64,000 nucleotides of DNA from Galeruca laticollis. Its lineage: Eukaryota; Arthropoda; Insecta; Coleoptera; Chrysomelidae. Within the stretch, counting starts at the first letter, position 1. Each line of letters starts with the position of its first letter. Made by a program: the position numbers and the translations under genes. The notes under the pieces were generated by a model. It was not told where the DNA came from and made no database searches. It worked only from the letters and a program-made list of their open reading frames with translations. The stretch is taken from the NCBI GenBank assembly GCA_963921935.1, contig OY998180.1, positions 100,327,610 to 100,391,609 on the forward strand, written 5' to 3'. Of this stretch, positions 1 to 10,253 are shown piece after piece.

Positions 1-610
1 CCTAACAATGTTTGTCGCATCCAGGATTACAGATTTTTGCATTAATCGGTAGGTTGACTCAGGAATATCAATGTCTTTGAGGGAAGTACTTAGTTTCTTG
101 GGAATTAGCCCCATACAGGATAAAACAACTGGAATGATCTTGACTTCTTTAAGATTCCACAATTCTTTTATTTCGGTCCTTAGCTCGGCGTATTTGCTTA
201 GTTTTTCATTGTATTTGCTTTCTGTGTTAGAATTATTTGGGATCGATATGTCAATAAGCAGAGCTTGCTTGGATTGTTTATTAATGACTGTGATGTCCGG
301 CCTGTTGTGTCGTACTGTTACGTCCGTCATGATAGTTTTATCCCAGTAGATCTTAACATACTGATTTTCGATAACTGGAGGGGGCTTATATTTGTAATAT
401 GGCTCGTTGTTTTGTGGATCAAGGTTAAGTTTTTTCACTACTTCTAGGAATACTACTGTGGCAACTTTGTTGTGTCGTTCTAGATATTTAGTTTCAGCTA
501 TGCTTTGGCAACTAGAAAGAATGTGTTCAATCGTTTCTTGACTTCTGTTGCACTTTCTGCACCTATCTGTTGGTATTTCTTCCTTCAAGATATACTTTTG
601 GTAATTCCTC

Positions 611-611
<1 letters not shown>
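1..611 (-). pseudogene. LINE C-terminus with restriction-like endonuclease (R2-like), partial
   Basis: Read on the minus strand this stretch is one open frame that runs off the left edge of the window. In order it shows a CCHC-like zinc knuckle (CRKCNRSQETIEHILSSC), the linker ERHNKVATVVF, then YWDKTIMTDVTVRHNRPDI and KQALLIDISIPNN. The RPD...D...K-type spacing is that of the PD-(D/E)xK restriction-like endonuclease of early-branching LINEs such as R2/R4/Dong relatives. The domain would nick target DNA to prime reverse transcription. No reverse transcriptase is seen upstream, because the frame is cut by the ATT microsatellite at about 612. No stop is visible in the retained part, so it may be a fairly young fragment, but it cannot be autonomous. 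Family assignment is firm; clade is inferred. Confidence 0.75.

Positions 612-654
<43 letters not shown>
612..654. repeat. (ATT)n microsatellite
   Basis: About 14 uninterrupted ATT units. It abuts the 5' (higher-coordinate) end of the minus-strand LINE fragment and marks where homology stops. Confidence 0.95.
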
Positions 655-869
655 GTCTTCAGGCATCCACTACTATGGTCAATAGCCTTACTCTACCGGT
701 TGATCAAAACTTTCTGCTGATCATAAGGTCCGTATTCATATAATCAAGATTTGAAGATATAGTTCTGGTAAATGAATTATATAGTTTCTAGAGATTATAT
801 TTTCCTTAGTAAGCCTGAATTCTTTAAGATGATGACCATTCTCCATATTTCGCGTGGGTTGTTACCAAG
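655..869. other. Unassigned spacer
   Basis: AT-rich sequence between two minus-strand LINE remnants. I see no ORF or repeat structure; it may be 3' untranslated sequence of the downstream LINE. Confidence 0.4.
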
Positions 870-1934
870 ACAAACACTTATATCATTTGATAGATTCATC
901 TAACTCCGGAGTTGTGAGAAGTTTGTGCAGTTAAGTAAGATGTGTTTAACTGTAAGCCTAGTATTCTGACAAACCTCACATCGGGGTTGGGGCTCATTCC
1001 GGAGCATGAACACATTAGTGAGATAGGTGTGGCCGATTATCAATCGGGATATGGCTACTTGTTCTCTTCTATTCAGTTTAGGTGGGTATTCCCATTTACT
1101 AACTGTGCGTTTTATCTCCTTGAGTTTTATGTCGCTGAAATTCCATTGTCTTTGCCATTGATTTATTCCTTTAATCTTGATTTCAAGTTTTACATCTGAG
1201 GGTGTTATAGGGATATCTTCAAACATTACGAAGTCGGCAGCATCTTTCGCAGCCAGGTCAGCCAACTCGTTCCCTGCTATTCCTATATGGCCAGGGATTC
1301 AAATCAAATATACACGTTTTTCCAGCCGGTGGAACCAATCAATCAGGGAGATAATGATTTGTATTGAGGGATTTTTGGTGAAACTACTATTAAGTGCCTG
1401 ACATACACTGAGAGAGTCTGTAAAAATCAAGGTGGTTTTGTAGATATCCATTTCAGCATATCTTAGGGCTTGCCATATGGAATATAATTCAGCCGTAAAG
1501 ATACTTGTCGATGGAGAGTGTCCAGGAAAAGCTTTCTTCCATTGTAACAAACGCACTCCCTACTCCATTGATCATTTTGGAGCCGTCCGTATAGATTACT
1601 CTGCTTCCAGAGTAAGAAAATAGGATGGAGTTGAATAAAGTTATATATACGGTTCTGTTTGTATCTTCTTTTTTGTGCTTCTGGCATTCTAGGTGAAATT
1701 TTGGATTTTCACTTGGGCCTTTTGGGTAGACAGATAGAAGAATGATATTTAATTCGGACACAGCTTCTTGGAATCGTATTCCTATAGACTTAGAACTTGT
1801 TTGTTGTCTTTCAAAGGTTGCATTAGTTTCACTACCATAATTTAGTATTCATCGTTTCCTCCTGAATTCTAGAGGAGGGATGCCTGCTTCACAGCAAAGA
1901 GTGGAGAGTGAGCTGGTTCGAAAGCCACCGATAG

Positions 1935-1966
1935 CTAGTCTTAAACCAATCTAGTCTTAAACCAAT
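1935..1966. repeat. 16-bp exact tandem duplication inside LINE ORF
   Basis: Two adjacent exact copies of CTAGTCTTAAACCAAT. Removing one copy restores the minus-strand frame across this point, so the duplication is a private frameshift of this LINE copy. Confidence 0.9.
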
Positions 1967-2100
1967 TCCTTGAATTGAATCTAGTTGTTTTAAGTGAGAC
2001 TTTCTGACTGAACCATACACAGAACAACCGTAATCCATTTTGGAAAGGATAAGCGTTTTGTACATCCTAAGTAGGATATCTTCTGAACGACCAAATAGAT

Positions 2101-2374
2101 ATCAATCACTCTCCTTTATTAAACCTTTTTACATAGAAGATATCTTAGGAATGTTTGTAGTGAATTAATTTCCAGGTAATTTATTTCTATACCTTTGTTA
2201 ACATTAGTAAATAGAATTCTGTATTTATGTACTGTATATATTAAAACATTTTTATATTATACCTTCATTCGTTTTGACAAAGGTACTGTGTTATTGAAAC
2301 GCGTCAACCAGTTTAAATTGAATATTAGTTCAAATATATGACGTTTTAAACAAATTATATTGTTTTATTTCATC
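2101..2374. other. Insertion of unknown type interrupting the LINE
   Basis: LINE coding homology stops at about 2100 and resumes at about 2375 in the same minus-strand reading direction (SEDILLRMYK on one side, SISWGMDRDT on the other). The roughly 270 bp between are AT-rich with no ORF. I could not define terminal repeats or a clean target-site duplication. Confidence 0.55.
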
Positions 2375-3206
2375 GTTTACGGTATCTCTATCCATTCCCC
2401 AGGAAATGCTTGACACTGCTTTCATAACGTTTATAGTCTTCTTACATTTGGTTACCAGGCTATCAATATGATCTTTTCAATAGAGCTTTTGGTCAAAAAT
2501 GACCCCCAAGAATTTGTATGTTGGTACAACTTCAAGAGGATTACCATACAGTGATAATTTTGGTTCGTCGTGAAGTTTTCTCAGACAACAGAAATGCATA
2601 CATTTACTTTTGTTTGCTGAGAAACGAAAACCTATACGATTAGCTTACTCAGCGAGTGCGTTGATATTTTCTTGTAGGACATGATCCATATTCTCCATTG
2701 AATCCGCTGAATAGAAAATAGTCAAATCATCCACATAAAGGCACTTTCCTACAGTGTTCTCTATAACTGACACTAGGCTATTTATAGCAATTGCAAATAG
2801 GGTCACGCTCAAGGTGGATCCTTGTGGTATTCCGTTTTCATGAATATGGGTTTCTGATCTTTCTGCTCCAACTTGGACTCTGAAACTGCGATTCTTCAGG
2901 AGCTCCTCAATGAAAAAGTGGGAGGTGACCTCGCATTCCCCAATTGTGGAGTGTTTTCAATATTCCAAAGCGCCAAGTCGTATCGTAAGCTTTTTCTATG
3001 TCGAAGAAAACAGCCACTAAGTAATTCCTTTTAGCAAAACTGTTCTGAATAGCGCTTTCTAATTGGCAAATTTGTCCAACGTTGACCGATTGGATGGGAT
3101 TTAGGAGTTTGTTATTTTCGATGTACCATAGCAATCGATAACTGATTCCAAACTGTAACAAGAGATAGTTATTTTGTTATTCTATTATTTCTATTTAGAA
3201 TGTGAC

Positions 3207-3262
3207 CAGGGCCGGATTAACACTGAAGCTCGAGCTTCAGGCGCCACATTTTTGGGGGCGCC
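3207..3262 (+). repeat. hAT-like terminal sequence with internal short palindromes
   Basis: Begins CAGGGCCGGATTAA, an end seen in many hAT-superfamily elements, followed by a 16-bp palindrome (TGAAGCTCGAGCTTCA) and a GGCGCC...GGCGCC pair. A diverged inverted counterpart may lie at 10205-10253. Superfamily is inferred from the end alone. Confidence 0.45.
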
Positions 3263-3519
3263 AAATTTTAAGAAATACCAATCATATAAATCCTAAATAT
3301 TCAATAATTTGAGAAATATGTGAGTATGAACTGAAATTTCTATTTAATGATTTTTTAATAATAAAATAAATTCACTGGAAATGTTTTCTTCACTTTAGTT
3401 GAGTTAAATGTTACTCTGTTAGTCATAACAGATCTGTTGGTTGGTGCAGACAATAATTTTATGTGAAGCGTGAACAGGTGATACCTTAATTACTGGGTTT
3501 AATATTCAATTATTCTCAT

Positions 3520-3848
3520 CATGAGTGTGAACAAAATAAAAAATAAACAGTTTTCAAGATCCAAACTAACTTTTCCGCACTCCGGAGGCTCTATCGTGCT
3601 ATTTCTGCAAAAACGGGGTATATATGGATTTATAGGACCCGTTGTACTGGCACTGGTGGGCTGGAAATCAATAGGGTTCATCTGTGAGACTGAGACGCCC
3701 GGAACAATATCCAATCATATAATTGGTCACTTATTTACACTTCGAAGACTGTATCGTGCTAATAAACCGAAATTTCTCCAAAAATGTAGTATATCTGGAT
3801 TTATAATGGAGGAAATTTCGTGGAGACGTCTTCACTTTTTAAAGTGAA
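3520..3848 (+). repeat. Border module plus two monomers of a ~160-178-bp satellite
   Basis: Starts with a border block (AAATAAACAG...AACTTTTCCGCA), then ACTCCGGAGGCTCTATCGTGC at about 3579 and a second monomer start TGTATCGTGCTAATAAACCG at about 3750, 160 bp later. The same border and monomers recur at 41784-42120, 43390-44040 and 45060. The open reading frame here (108 codons) is chance reading through the repeat and is not called as a gene. Confidence 0.8.
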
Positions 3849-4103
3849 AGGGTCCAAGTTCAGGTTACCATTAACTTTTGATTATACTGGTTCGCCACTA
3901 CAGACTCCATTGCTAATCGTTTGAAATACTCAATCATGATGATAACTTATCAAAAATAAAAAGTAAAAACCGCGCAAACAAACGATTCTTCGCAAAACTC
4001 GAAAAACAACCCACTTTGTATGACACAACGGAACTCTCTGTTTGTTGTCTGACTGCCATATTGAATTCAATCAGCAATTGAAATGGCTTTTTGAATATAT
4101 TTA
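3849..4103. other. Unassigned spacer
   Basis: AT-rich DNA between the satellite monomers and the TA-flanked MITE. No coding or repeat signal seen. Confidence 0.4.
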
Positions 4104-4269
4104 CAGTTGAATTACTGGATCTTTACCCGTGCGTCATTAACAACCGACAAATGTCAACTTATTTTGTTCTGTTCTTCACTATTAATAGAAAGAGATGCCA
4201 CTTAATAATTATGTCGCTTATGTTATCAGATATTAATGACTCACGGGTCAAGATCCAATAATTCAATTG
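4104..4269. mobile_element. TA-flanked palindromic MITE, copy A
   Basis: Ends CAGTTGAATTACTGGATC and GATCCAATAATTCAATTG are inverted repeats, continuing as TTACCCGTGCGTCATTAA against TTAATGACTCACGGGT. It is flanked by TA on both sides, the Tc1/mariner-type target. A 178-bp sister lies at 54016-54193. It has no coding capacity, so it would have been mobilised in trans. Confidence 0.85.
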
Positions 4270-4512
4270 TATCTATAGCTACAACAAATTGCTTTAGGAG
4301 CGTTCATTTTCATTACTCAATAGGGTAAAAAATTATCTTAGGTCCTCTCATCCACAAGAGAAATTAAAATGCATTCTCTATTCTGTCCATTGAATAAGAA
4401 ATAACCGATTCTATTTATATTGAGAGCTGTATAGGTACATTTGCAAAATTTAAATCACATTCATTTATGTTAAAAATCACTTTTGTTAATATTATTTATT
4501 ATATAACTTAGT
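4270..4512. other. Unassigned spacer
   Basis: AT-rich DNA between the MITE and the LINE target-site duplication. Nothing recognisable. Confidence 0.4.
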
Positions 4513-4524
4513 AACTGTGTAGCT
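4513..4524. repeat. Left target-site duplication of full-length LINE
   Basis: AACTGTGTAGCT, repeated exactly at 10096-10107 on the far side of the LINE. Confidence 0.93.
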
Positions 4525-5128
4525 CCGGGTCCACATCAGTAGATATATACGTAGTTCGTCGCTGTTCGTCGGGGTATTTATTGATGTGGAGGGGGTGAAG
4601 TACCAACCCGGCGCGTCTCCAGGTGGCGGATAGGAGAAGGGCCTCTGAGATGACTTTATATGAGGAGGAGGTCTGCGGGGAAATACCTGGGGCTCGTTGT
4701 GTCTAAAAACTCAACTGGCAGCCCTCGAATACCCTGCCGCGGACCAACTTTACCTGTCCCAGCTGTAGTATCATGGCTAAGGGATTGCACACAGGGTTAC
4801 GATGCCGGGTGAAATTTCGAGCATACCTGGAAATCACCTGTTACACCAGTGTCTCCTGGCTGTCTGTGGTCAAGTCTCGCGGGCCAGTGGGATGGGGGGG
4901 GGGGATCTTGGCTTTAATGCCCGGACCAAGAGGAGACAACCTCATTAAAAACCTAAAGTCAGGGTGGGAGACCACGCTGAAGAATGCGTGGCTATATAGA
5001 AGAATAGTCCTTACTGGTTTCGACCTTGGAGCACCGGGGGGAACTCCATTGTATTGAACCCCTTACCTCTGCATGCGGGGCTCTGCAGCGGTGGACCGTA
5101 ATGACCCTAGCTTCTCGTGGGATCACTC
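4525..5128 (+). other. 5' UTR of the full-length LINE
   Basis: GC-richer leader starting directly after the TSD and ending at the first ORF1 ATG. It contains a G9 run near 4896. An open frame at 4773-5057 shows no recognisable domain and is treated as non-coding. An internal promoter is expected here for a LINE but cannot be seen from sequence alone. Confidence 0.6.
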
Positions 5129-6352
5129 ATGGAACGAAAAAGAAATACTTTCACCGGAAAAGTAGTGGAGAAAACCTCCACCTCTTCATCCGGGCACCTC
5201 ACAGAGGGAAAAAAATCCAAACGGCACAAAGGTCGTATGCCTTTCGACCTCCCAAAACCGGGAGAAACAGGCGGTATAGACGACCCACTGAGAAAAGGCC
5301 TCAGTGGAGCAGGAGTGCGGAAATACCTGCGACTCCTCAATCAGGGAATATCCCCTGAAGAGGTCAGGAAGCAGGTAACTCAGCGCCCAACCCCCCCGAA
5401 GGAATTACCAACGGGGAAAACAAAGCTTAAAAGATGCCCGGAGCATATTACTCCTCCGCTTAGGCCTCAAAGCAAGAAATCAAAAACAGCTGCAATGGTA
5501 ACCGGGTGGGCCACTGGTTACGCAGCAGCTGTCAAAGCAGAGAAAACTTTTAGGGTGGGAATAATGCCCAAGGATTATCCTGGGGTCATCCTGAGAGCGG
5601 AGCAGCTCTCCACACTGGAAGACACTCTGGTGGAAGAGCTGTGCCAGAGCAAAGAGAAGGGAGTCCACTTCTCAGGTATCCATTTCCGTTGTGGAATGAT
5701 ACTGGTGGACTGTGGGTCACAAGAATCGGCAGACTGGCTTATGAGGTCAGCGCCGAAATTAAACTTTTGGGAAGGACCCGAATTGGTGGCTCCAAGTGGA
5801 GACGACATCCCAAAGCCGGTCACCATAACAGTGTTCTTCCCAAGAAGCCAAGACATGAAACTGGAGAAGATCCTCCAACTTGTCGAGGTTCAGAACTCCA
5901 ACCTCAGTACTGAGGCTTGGAAGATTATAAACTCTAAAAAAGAGGGACAGGGAACTATCCTCACGATTGGGATCGATCACCAATCTGAGGAGGCTCTGAA
6001 GGCAGGAGGTTACGCGCTAAACTTCCGTTTTGGGCGAATCCCTGTCTCGGGGCTGGGAAAAAAGAAGAATCCCGCGGAGGATCCAAAGGACATGGAGATA
6101 CCCTCCACATCCGGAACCTCTGGAAAGGGGAAACAAGGCGAAAGCTTGATCTTGGGTCAGCCCGAGATCTCCTCCGGCTCTGCTGGGATGACTGGGAATG
6201 CGGAGACTGCCTCTTCATCCCAGGAAGCTGGGCAGGGCAGCCTGGGGGTCGAGAGTCTGACTCGAGATCAAGAAACCTGCTCGATTACCGAGGGAGATAC
6301 TGCCATGGTGGTCGAGGAGGGTCAGAGAGAGAGAAAGGAGGGGGATGAATAG
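5129..6352 (+). CDS. LINE ORF1 protein with DUF4780 domain
   Basis: An intact frame of 407 codons from the first ATG at 5129 (an upstream in-frame GTG at 5117 is less likely). The N-terminal third is basic and rich in S, K and P, as expected for nucleic-acid binding. The middle, about residues 140-310, matches DUF4780 (PF16012): FRVGIMPKDYPGVILRAEQL, GMILVDCGSQESADWLMRS, FWEGPELVAPSGDDIPKPVT, LQLVEVQNSNLSTEAWKI and LNFRFGRIPV. The C-terminal tail is acidic and S/T/G-rich, low complexity. DUF4780 proteins are frequent in insect transposon ORFs; an ORF1p role as RNA chaperone or coat is inferred from position. There is no CCHC zinc knuckle. It ends 30-100 bases before ORF2 coding begins. This is the only undamaged long ORF of the element. 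Confidence 0.85.
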   Translation: MERKRNTFTGKVVEKTSTSSSGHLTEGKKSKRHKGRMPFDLPKPGETGGIDDPLRKGLSGAGVRKYLRLLNQGISPEEVRKQVTQRPTPPKELPTGKTKLKRCPEHITPPLRPQSKKSKTAAMVTGWATGYAAAVKAEKTFRVGIMPKDYPGVILRAEQLSTLEDTLVEELCQSKEKGVHFSGIHFRCGMILVDCGSQESADWLMRSAPKLNFWEGPELVAPSGDDIPKPVTITVFFPRSQDMKLEKILQLVEVQNSNLSTEAWKIINSKKEGQGTILTIGIDHQSEEALKAGGYALNFRFGRIPVSGLGKKKNPAEDPKDMEIPSTSGTSGKGKQGESLILGQPEISSGSAGMTGNAETASSSQEAGQGSLGVESLTRDQETCSITEGDTAMVVEEGQRERKEGDE

Positions 6353-6384
6353 AGGCTGAGTAACTCGGCCTCTCTCATCCATAA

Positions 6385-7527
6385 TTATTCACCTTCACGT
6401 TCACGAATGTAGCTCAGATTAACCTGCATCACGCGAAGGGAGCTTCAGCCGTGACTGCAAGGTTGTTCGCTAGACTACAACTGGATATTGTACTGATCCA
6501 AGAACCATGGATCAACAAAGAAGGCCAAATCAAAGGTTTGGCATGTAAGGATTCTAAATTTTATGATCAAAGGCAAGTATCTCCGCGTGCCTGTGTAATC
6601 ATAAGAAATAACATAAAATATATTTGTGTTTCAGAATACGTGTCACGGGACCTTGTTCCAATCATGGTTCACCTCAATATTGGGGGTATCGACCGAGACA
6701 TCGTCATTGCCTCTGCCTACTTCGCTGGAGACGGGCCGATGACACCGCCAGTAGAGGTACAAGAGCTAGTGAGACACTGCGATAGCAGACGGCTGCCAAT
6801 TATAATTGGTTGTGATGCCAACGCACACAATACCGTGTGGGGAAGCACCAATAATAACGTAAAAGGTGAGTGTTTATTAGAATATCTCTTAGCAAATAAC
6901 CTTGAGACCTTAAACGTGGGGACAACCCCCACTTTTGTCACGAGAGCAAGAGAAGAGGTCCTGGACGTAACAATCGTTAATGTTGCTGCCAGGAAAAATG
7001 TAAAAGACTGGAGGGTGATGAGCGAGCCATCACTTTCCGACCATAGGATCATCGAATTTAGGATAGAGGGAAATACCACCTCGATTCCTACAATTCGAAA
7101 TCCTAGAAATACTGATTGGTCTCTTTACAAGACCAATCTGAAGGACAATTTGGAACACGTCGAAGTGAATGGGGTAAATCACCCGCACTACGACCTGGAA
7201 CAAAGAGTCGAACAGATCAGTGAGGCAATAATAGTAGCTTTTCATTCCAGTTGCCCACTCTCAAAAGCTCGTTCAGAAAAGAATGCTGCTTGGTGGAATG
7301 AGAACCTGTCAAACCTCAGAAAAGAGGTCCGTCGGCTCTTTAATAGAGCCAAACGTGACGGCAATTGGCAGAGGTACAGTGAGAAGCTTACTCAGTACAA
7401 TAAAGAGATTGGGAAGGCCAAAAGGCTTAATTTTCAAGCCTTTTGCGAAAAGATCACTTCCACACACACTGCGGCCAGACTACAAAAGATCATGGCAAAT
7501 GGGGGAACTAACCCACAATGTCGCTGA
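6385..7527 (+). pseudogene. LINE ORF2: APE-type endonuclease region
   Basis: Coding similarity starts around 6385 (TNVAQINLHHAKGASA) before the first in-frame GTG at 6451; no ATG opens it. Endonuclease/exonuclease/phosphatase motifs follow in order: IVLIQEPW (about residue 12 after 6451), IVIASAYFA, IIIGCDANAHNTVWGS, EEVLDVTIVN and EPSLSDHRIIEF. These supply the metal-binding and catalytic Glu, Asp, Asn and His residues of APE-like LINE nucleases that nick target DNA. The segment continues into the RT linker (AAWWNENLSNLRKEVRRLF). The frame is open to 7526 and shifts after that. This part looks structurally intact even though the full ORF2 is broken downstream. Confidence 0.85.
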
Positions 7528-8857
7528 AAAAGCCAGACGGATCATACACGGAAGGTGAAGAGGAACGATCAATTCTTCTTCTTAAAACCCACTTCCCAGG
7601 TAGTGAACCAGCAACAAGCACCGAAATAGCAATGAACTACACCAAAAAATCCCGCAAGGAAGATTGAGACATTGCTAAGAAAATATTTACCAGACAACGG
7701 TTGGAATGGGCAATAAGTACCTTTCAACCATATAAATCACTAGGAGTGGATGGAATATTTCCAGCACTCCTACAGCAAGGGATAGATGAGATTCTTCCTC
7801 ACCTGCTGAATATTACAAGAAGCAGTCTAGCAGTGGGTCTAATACCTAGAAAATGGAGAAGGGCAAGGGTAACCTTCATACCAAAAATAGGGAAAAAAGA
7901 TCTTTTAGACCCATCTGTCTAACATCGTTTCTACTCAAATCGATGGAGAAGTAGTGGATAACTACATAAGAACAGAGAATCTGGAGAATATACCACTTCA
8001 TAAATGTCAGCATGCCTACAGAGCGGGTTGATCAACTGAGACGGCTCTGTATCAGCTGACAGAAGTCATCCAGAGAACTCTGAACAACAAATAAATCTCA
8101 ATGTGCGCATTCCTGGATATATCAGCGGCCTTTGACAACACAACTCATGTGTCTGTCAAAGAATTACTAAAAAGGCGAGGAGTGAATCAAACCATTGTAA
8201 AATGGATGTATGAGTTGTTGACAACGAGGATAGCTGAGACACAGGTGGGGAATCAAACCACCTCAGTTAAAGCCACTCGGGGGACACCTCAAGGGGGAGT
8301 GATTCCTCCCCTTCTATGGAGCCTCGTAGTAGATGAGTTGCTCTACAGGCTAACGGAGCTTGGCTTCGAATGTATGGGCTACGCCGATGACATTGTTTTA
8401 ATAGTCAGAGGCAAGTTCGAGAGCACCTTGTGTGATTTATTACAAAAGGGCCTCAGAATCATTGAGCAATGATGCTTGTCAGTGGGGCTAAACATTAACC
8501 CAAGCAAGACCATAGTAATTCCATTTAGCCGGAAAAGAACACTTCCAGCCATGAAACCCATATCCTTAAATGGGGATATCATAGAATAGAAATCAGAGGT
8601 TAAATATCTAGGGATAACCCTAGACAGTAAGCTTCTGTGGAATAAGCATGTTGAAATAACTGCTAGTAAAGCAATAAGAGCTTTGATGGCGTGCAGAAAT
8701 CTAGCTGGTAAGAGGTGGGGCTGTAACCCAAAAATACTGCGATGGATGTACGCCATGATAGTGAGACCAGCAATTACATATGGGGCAATAGTTTAGCACA
8801 CAAAAGCAAGTCAGTACAGCACGAGGAAAACCCTCGATAAAGTTCAAAGGCTTGCCT
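7528..8857 (+). pseudogene. LINE ORF2: reverse transcriptase region
   Basis: RT pieces in several frames: WAISTFQPYKSLGVDGIFPA and WRRARVTFIPK (7700-7890), CAFLDISAAFDNTTH (about 8103), TRGTPQGGVIPPLLWSLVVD (about 8274), catalytic YADDIVLI (about 8381), and thumb motifs KTIVIPFSRKR and VKYLGITLDSKLLWNKHV (8507-8655). Both catalytic Asp pairs are retained. Breaks include TGA at 7665, a frameshift near 7900, TGA at 8470 where family members have the Trp of a W-C-x3-GL motif, and TAG at 8794 at another expected Trp. It would have copied LINE RNA at the nicked target. Confidence 0.88.
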
Positions 8858-9927
8858 GTGTGTGCATCACTGGAGCTATGAGAACGTGTCCAACTAGGGC
8901 ACTTGAGATCATTACAGATCTCATACTTCTACATCTGGTGGTAGAAAGATCTGCCCAAGAGGCAATTCTTAGAATATCTAAGGAAGGTTCAGGCAATGAG
9001 AGTATTAAAAATCAGGGAGCTTGGTCCTCTCTGACAAGATACACCTCATTAGCGAATCTTCCCAGTGACGAAATGATCAAGAAAGTAAGCATCGAAAGGA
9101 ATTTCACTACGATGCTAAATACGAGGAGAGACTGGGAAAGGGAATACACCATCCAAACTCTCAAAGAAAACACCATTAGATGGTATACGGATGGTTCAAC
9201 AACCACCATTGGAGCAGGCGCTGGAGTATTTGGGCCTGGCACCAGATACTCATTATCGTTAGGCTCCTTCCCGAGCGTCTTTCAGGCAGAAATACTTGCG
9301 ATCGAAAGATGCGTGGAAATGAACCTAGAAAGAAACTACCAGAAATGTGACATATCGATCCATTCTGATAGTCAAGCAGGTATCAAAGCATTGAGCCACC
9401 ATGTCATTGACTCAAAGTTGGCATGAGAGTGCCGAAGAAAACTTGATGAATTAGGCAAGAATAACAGGGTCTCTTTAGTCTGGGTTCCTGGCCACTCGGG
9501 AATCACGGTAAATGAACAGGCCAATACACTTGCCAGGAAAGGAGCACAAATGCCCTTTATTGGCCCGGAGCCTTTCTGTGGTGTAGCAAAATGCTCCTAC
9601 AAGAAAGAGTTTCGGAAGAAAGATGAAACCGAAAGAGAAGCACTCTGGCTGTGCCTTCCCGGGTTGGAACATTCCAAAAAGTTCCTGGGGAACTTTGACA
9701 CTGCTAGGTCCAAAAAATATTTGGACCTCAGTAAAGATAAGCTACATCTCCTCATGGGCTTTCTAATAGGACACTGCCGCCTTAGGAAGCACTTAATGAG
9801 AATAGGTCTAGCAGATATTGACGAGTGTAGATTCTGTGGGGAGGAGGATGAAACTCCTGAACACCTAGTTCTGGAATGCCTCGCCATTGCAAGCCAACGC
9901 AAGAAATGCTTTGGACAAGAAACTTGA
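8858..9927 (+). pseudogene. LINE ORF2: RNase H and C-terminal zinc knuckle
   Basis: The RNase H domain shows IRWYTDGSTTTIGAGAG (about 9178), FQAEILAIERCV (about 9282), ISIHSDSQAGIKAL (about 9355) and VWVPGHSGITVNEQANTLA (about 9479), so the D-E-D-H set is visible, with N-E-Q replacing the usual final E-x-AD. TGA at 9424 breaks the frame. The tail ends with CRFCGEEDETPEHLVLEC (about 9830), a CCHC motif common at LINE ORF2 C-termini. Homologous sequence recurs at 49612-50160. Confidence 0.87.
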
Positions 9928-10095
9928 AAGAGTGAGGACCTAACCTCGCTGAAGCCGTCCCAAATACTAGAGTTCATTAGAACCTTGGAACTGGAAGGCG
10001 AGCTGTAGTAATAGCGACCACAGCTCTGATAGGGGGGGGCACAATAAACCTTTGGATTCAGTGCACAGTAACCCCGTTAAAATCTAATCTAATCT

Positions 10096-10107
10096 AACTG
10101 TGTAGCT
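10096..10107. repeat. Right target-site duplication of full-length LINE
   Basis: AACTGTGTAGCT, identical to 4513-4524, following the AATCT repeat tail. Confidence 0.93.
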
Positions 10108-10204
10108 AAACCTAATTAGTTGTAATCAAAGATTTATAATTGAAACTTAGAATAAATGTTTAATTTTGACCATAGTTTATGGCTTTTATTTGTCTAATTG
10201 ACTA

Positions 10205-10253
10205 TCAAAGGGCGCTAATCTTATTCAAGGCGCACTGGTAATTAATCCGGAGT
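10205..10253 (-). repeat. Possible right terminus of hAT-like element
   Basis: On the minus strand: CTCCGGATTAATTACCAGTGC, then GCGCC blocks. This resembles the left end at 3207 (GGCCGGATTAA...GGCGCC...GGCGCC). If paired, the LINE inserted inside this element. The match is partial. Confidence 0.35.

Larger units (their letters stand above)
870..3150 (-). pseudogene. I-superfamily-like LINE ORF2 remnant: RT and RNase H
   Basis: Reading from high to low coordinates: an RT core with FFDIEKAYDTTW (about 2980), GIPQGSTLSVTLF (about 2820) and the catalytic box LYVDDLTIF (about 2730); RT thumb sequence with YKFLGVIFD (about 2500); RNase H with YTDGSK (about 1590), TAELYSIWQAL (about 1470), FTDSLSVCQAL (about 1410) and IPGHIGIAGNELAD (about 1280); and a C-terminal Cys/His motif CEVCQNTRLTVKHILLNC (about 950). 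All RNase H acidic positions can be followed. The gene is dead: frameshifts near 2910 and 1540, stop codons at expected tryptophans (for example near 1304), a 16-bp tandem duplication at 1935-1966, and an unrelated insertion at about 2101-2374. No endonuclease or ORF1 is present, so the copy is 5'-truncated. RNase H points to the I/LOA/Outcast group; exact clade is not resolved. Confidence 0.82.
4525..10095 (+). mobile_element. Full-length, inactivated non-LTR retrotransposon (LINE)
   Basis: A 5.57-kb insertion bounded by an exact 12-bp TSD. Layout: 5' UTR 4525-5128; ORF1 with DUF4780; ORF2 with APE-type endonuclease, reverse transcriptase, RNase H and a C-terminal zinc knuckle; a 3' UTR with a G8 run near 10030; and an AATCT-repeat tail at 10080-10095 in place of poly-A. 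The GC content is visibly higher than in the flanks. ORF1 is intact, but ORF2 carries many stops and frameshifts, so the copy is fixed and inactive. A 5'-truncated sister lies at 49612-50395. RNase H plus APE endonuclease places it in the I superfamily (I/LOA-like); clade placement would need a tree. Confidence 0.92.

Noticed and set aside
3521..3847. 108-codon plus-strand ORF
   Set aside because: It lies across satellite monomers that occur elsewhere in both orientations without an open frame; no domain.
4773..5057. 94-codon ORF in the LINE leader
   Set aside because: Contains a G9 run, overlaps the expected 5' UTR and has no similarity to ORF1 proteins.
7665..9426. Repeated Trp-to-stop changes (TGA/TAG) as a sign of stop-codon reassignment or targeted hypermutation
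   Set aside because: Frameshifts and other decay accompany them, and TGG is one transition from two stops, so neutral decay explains them. The host Pitx exon uses TGG normally.
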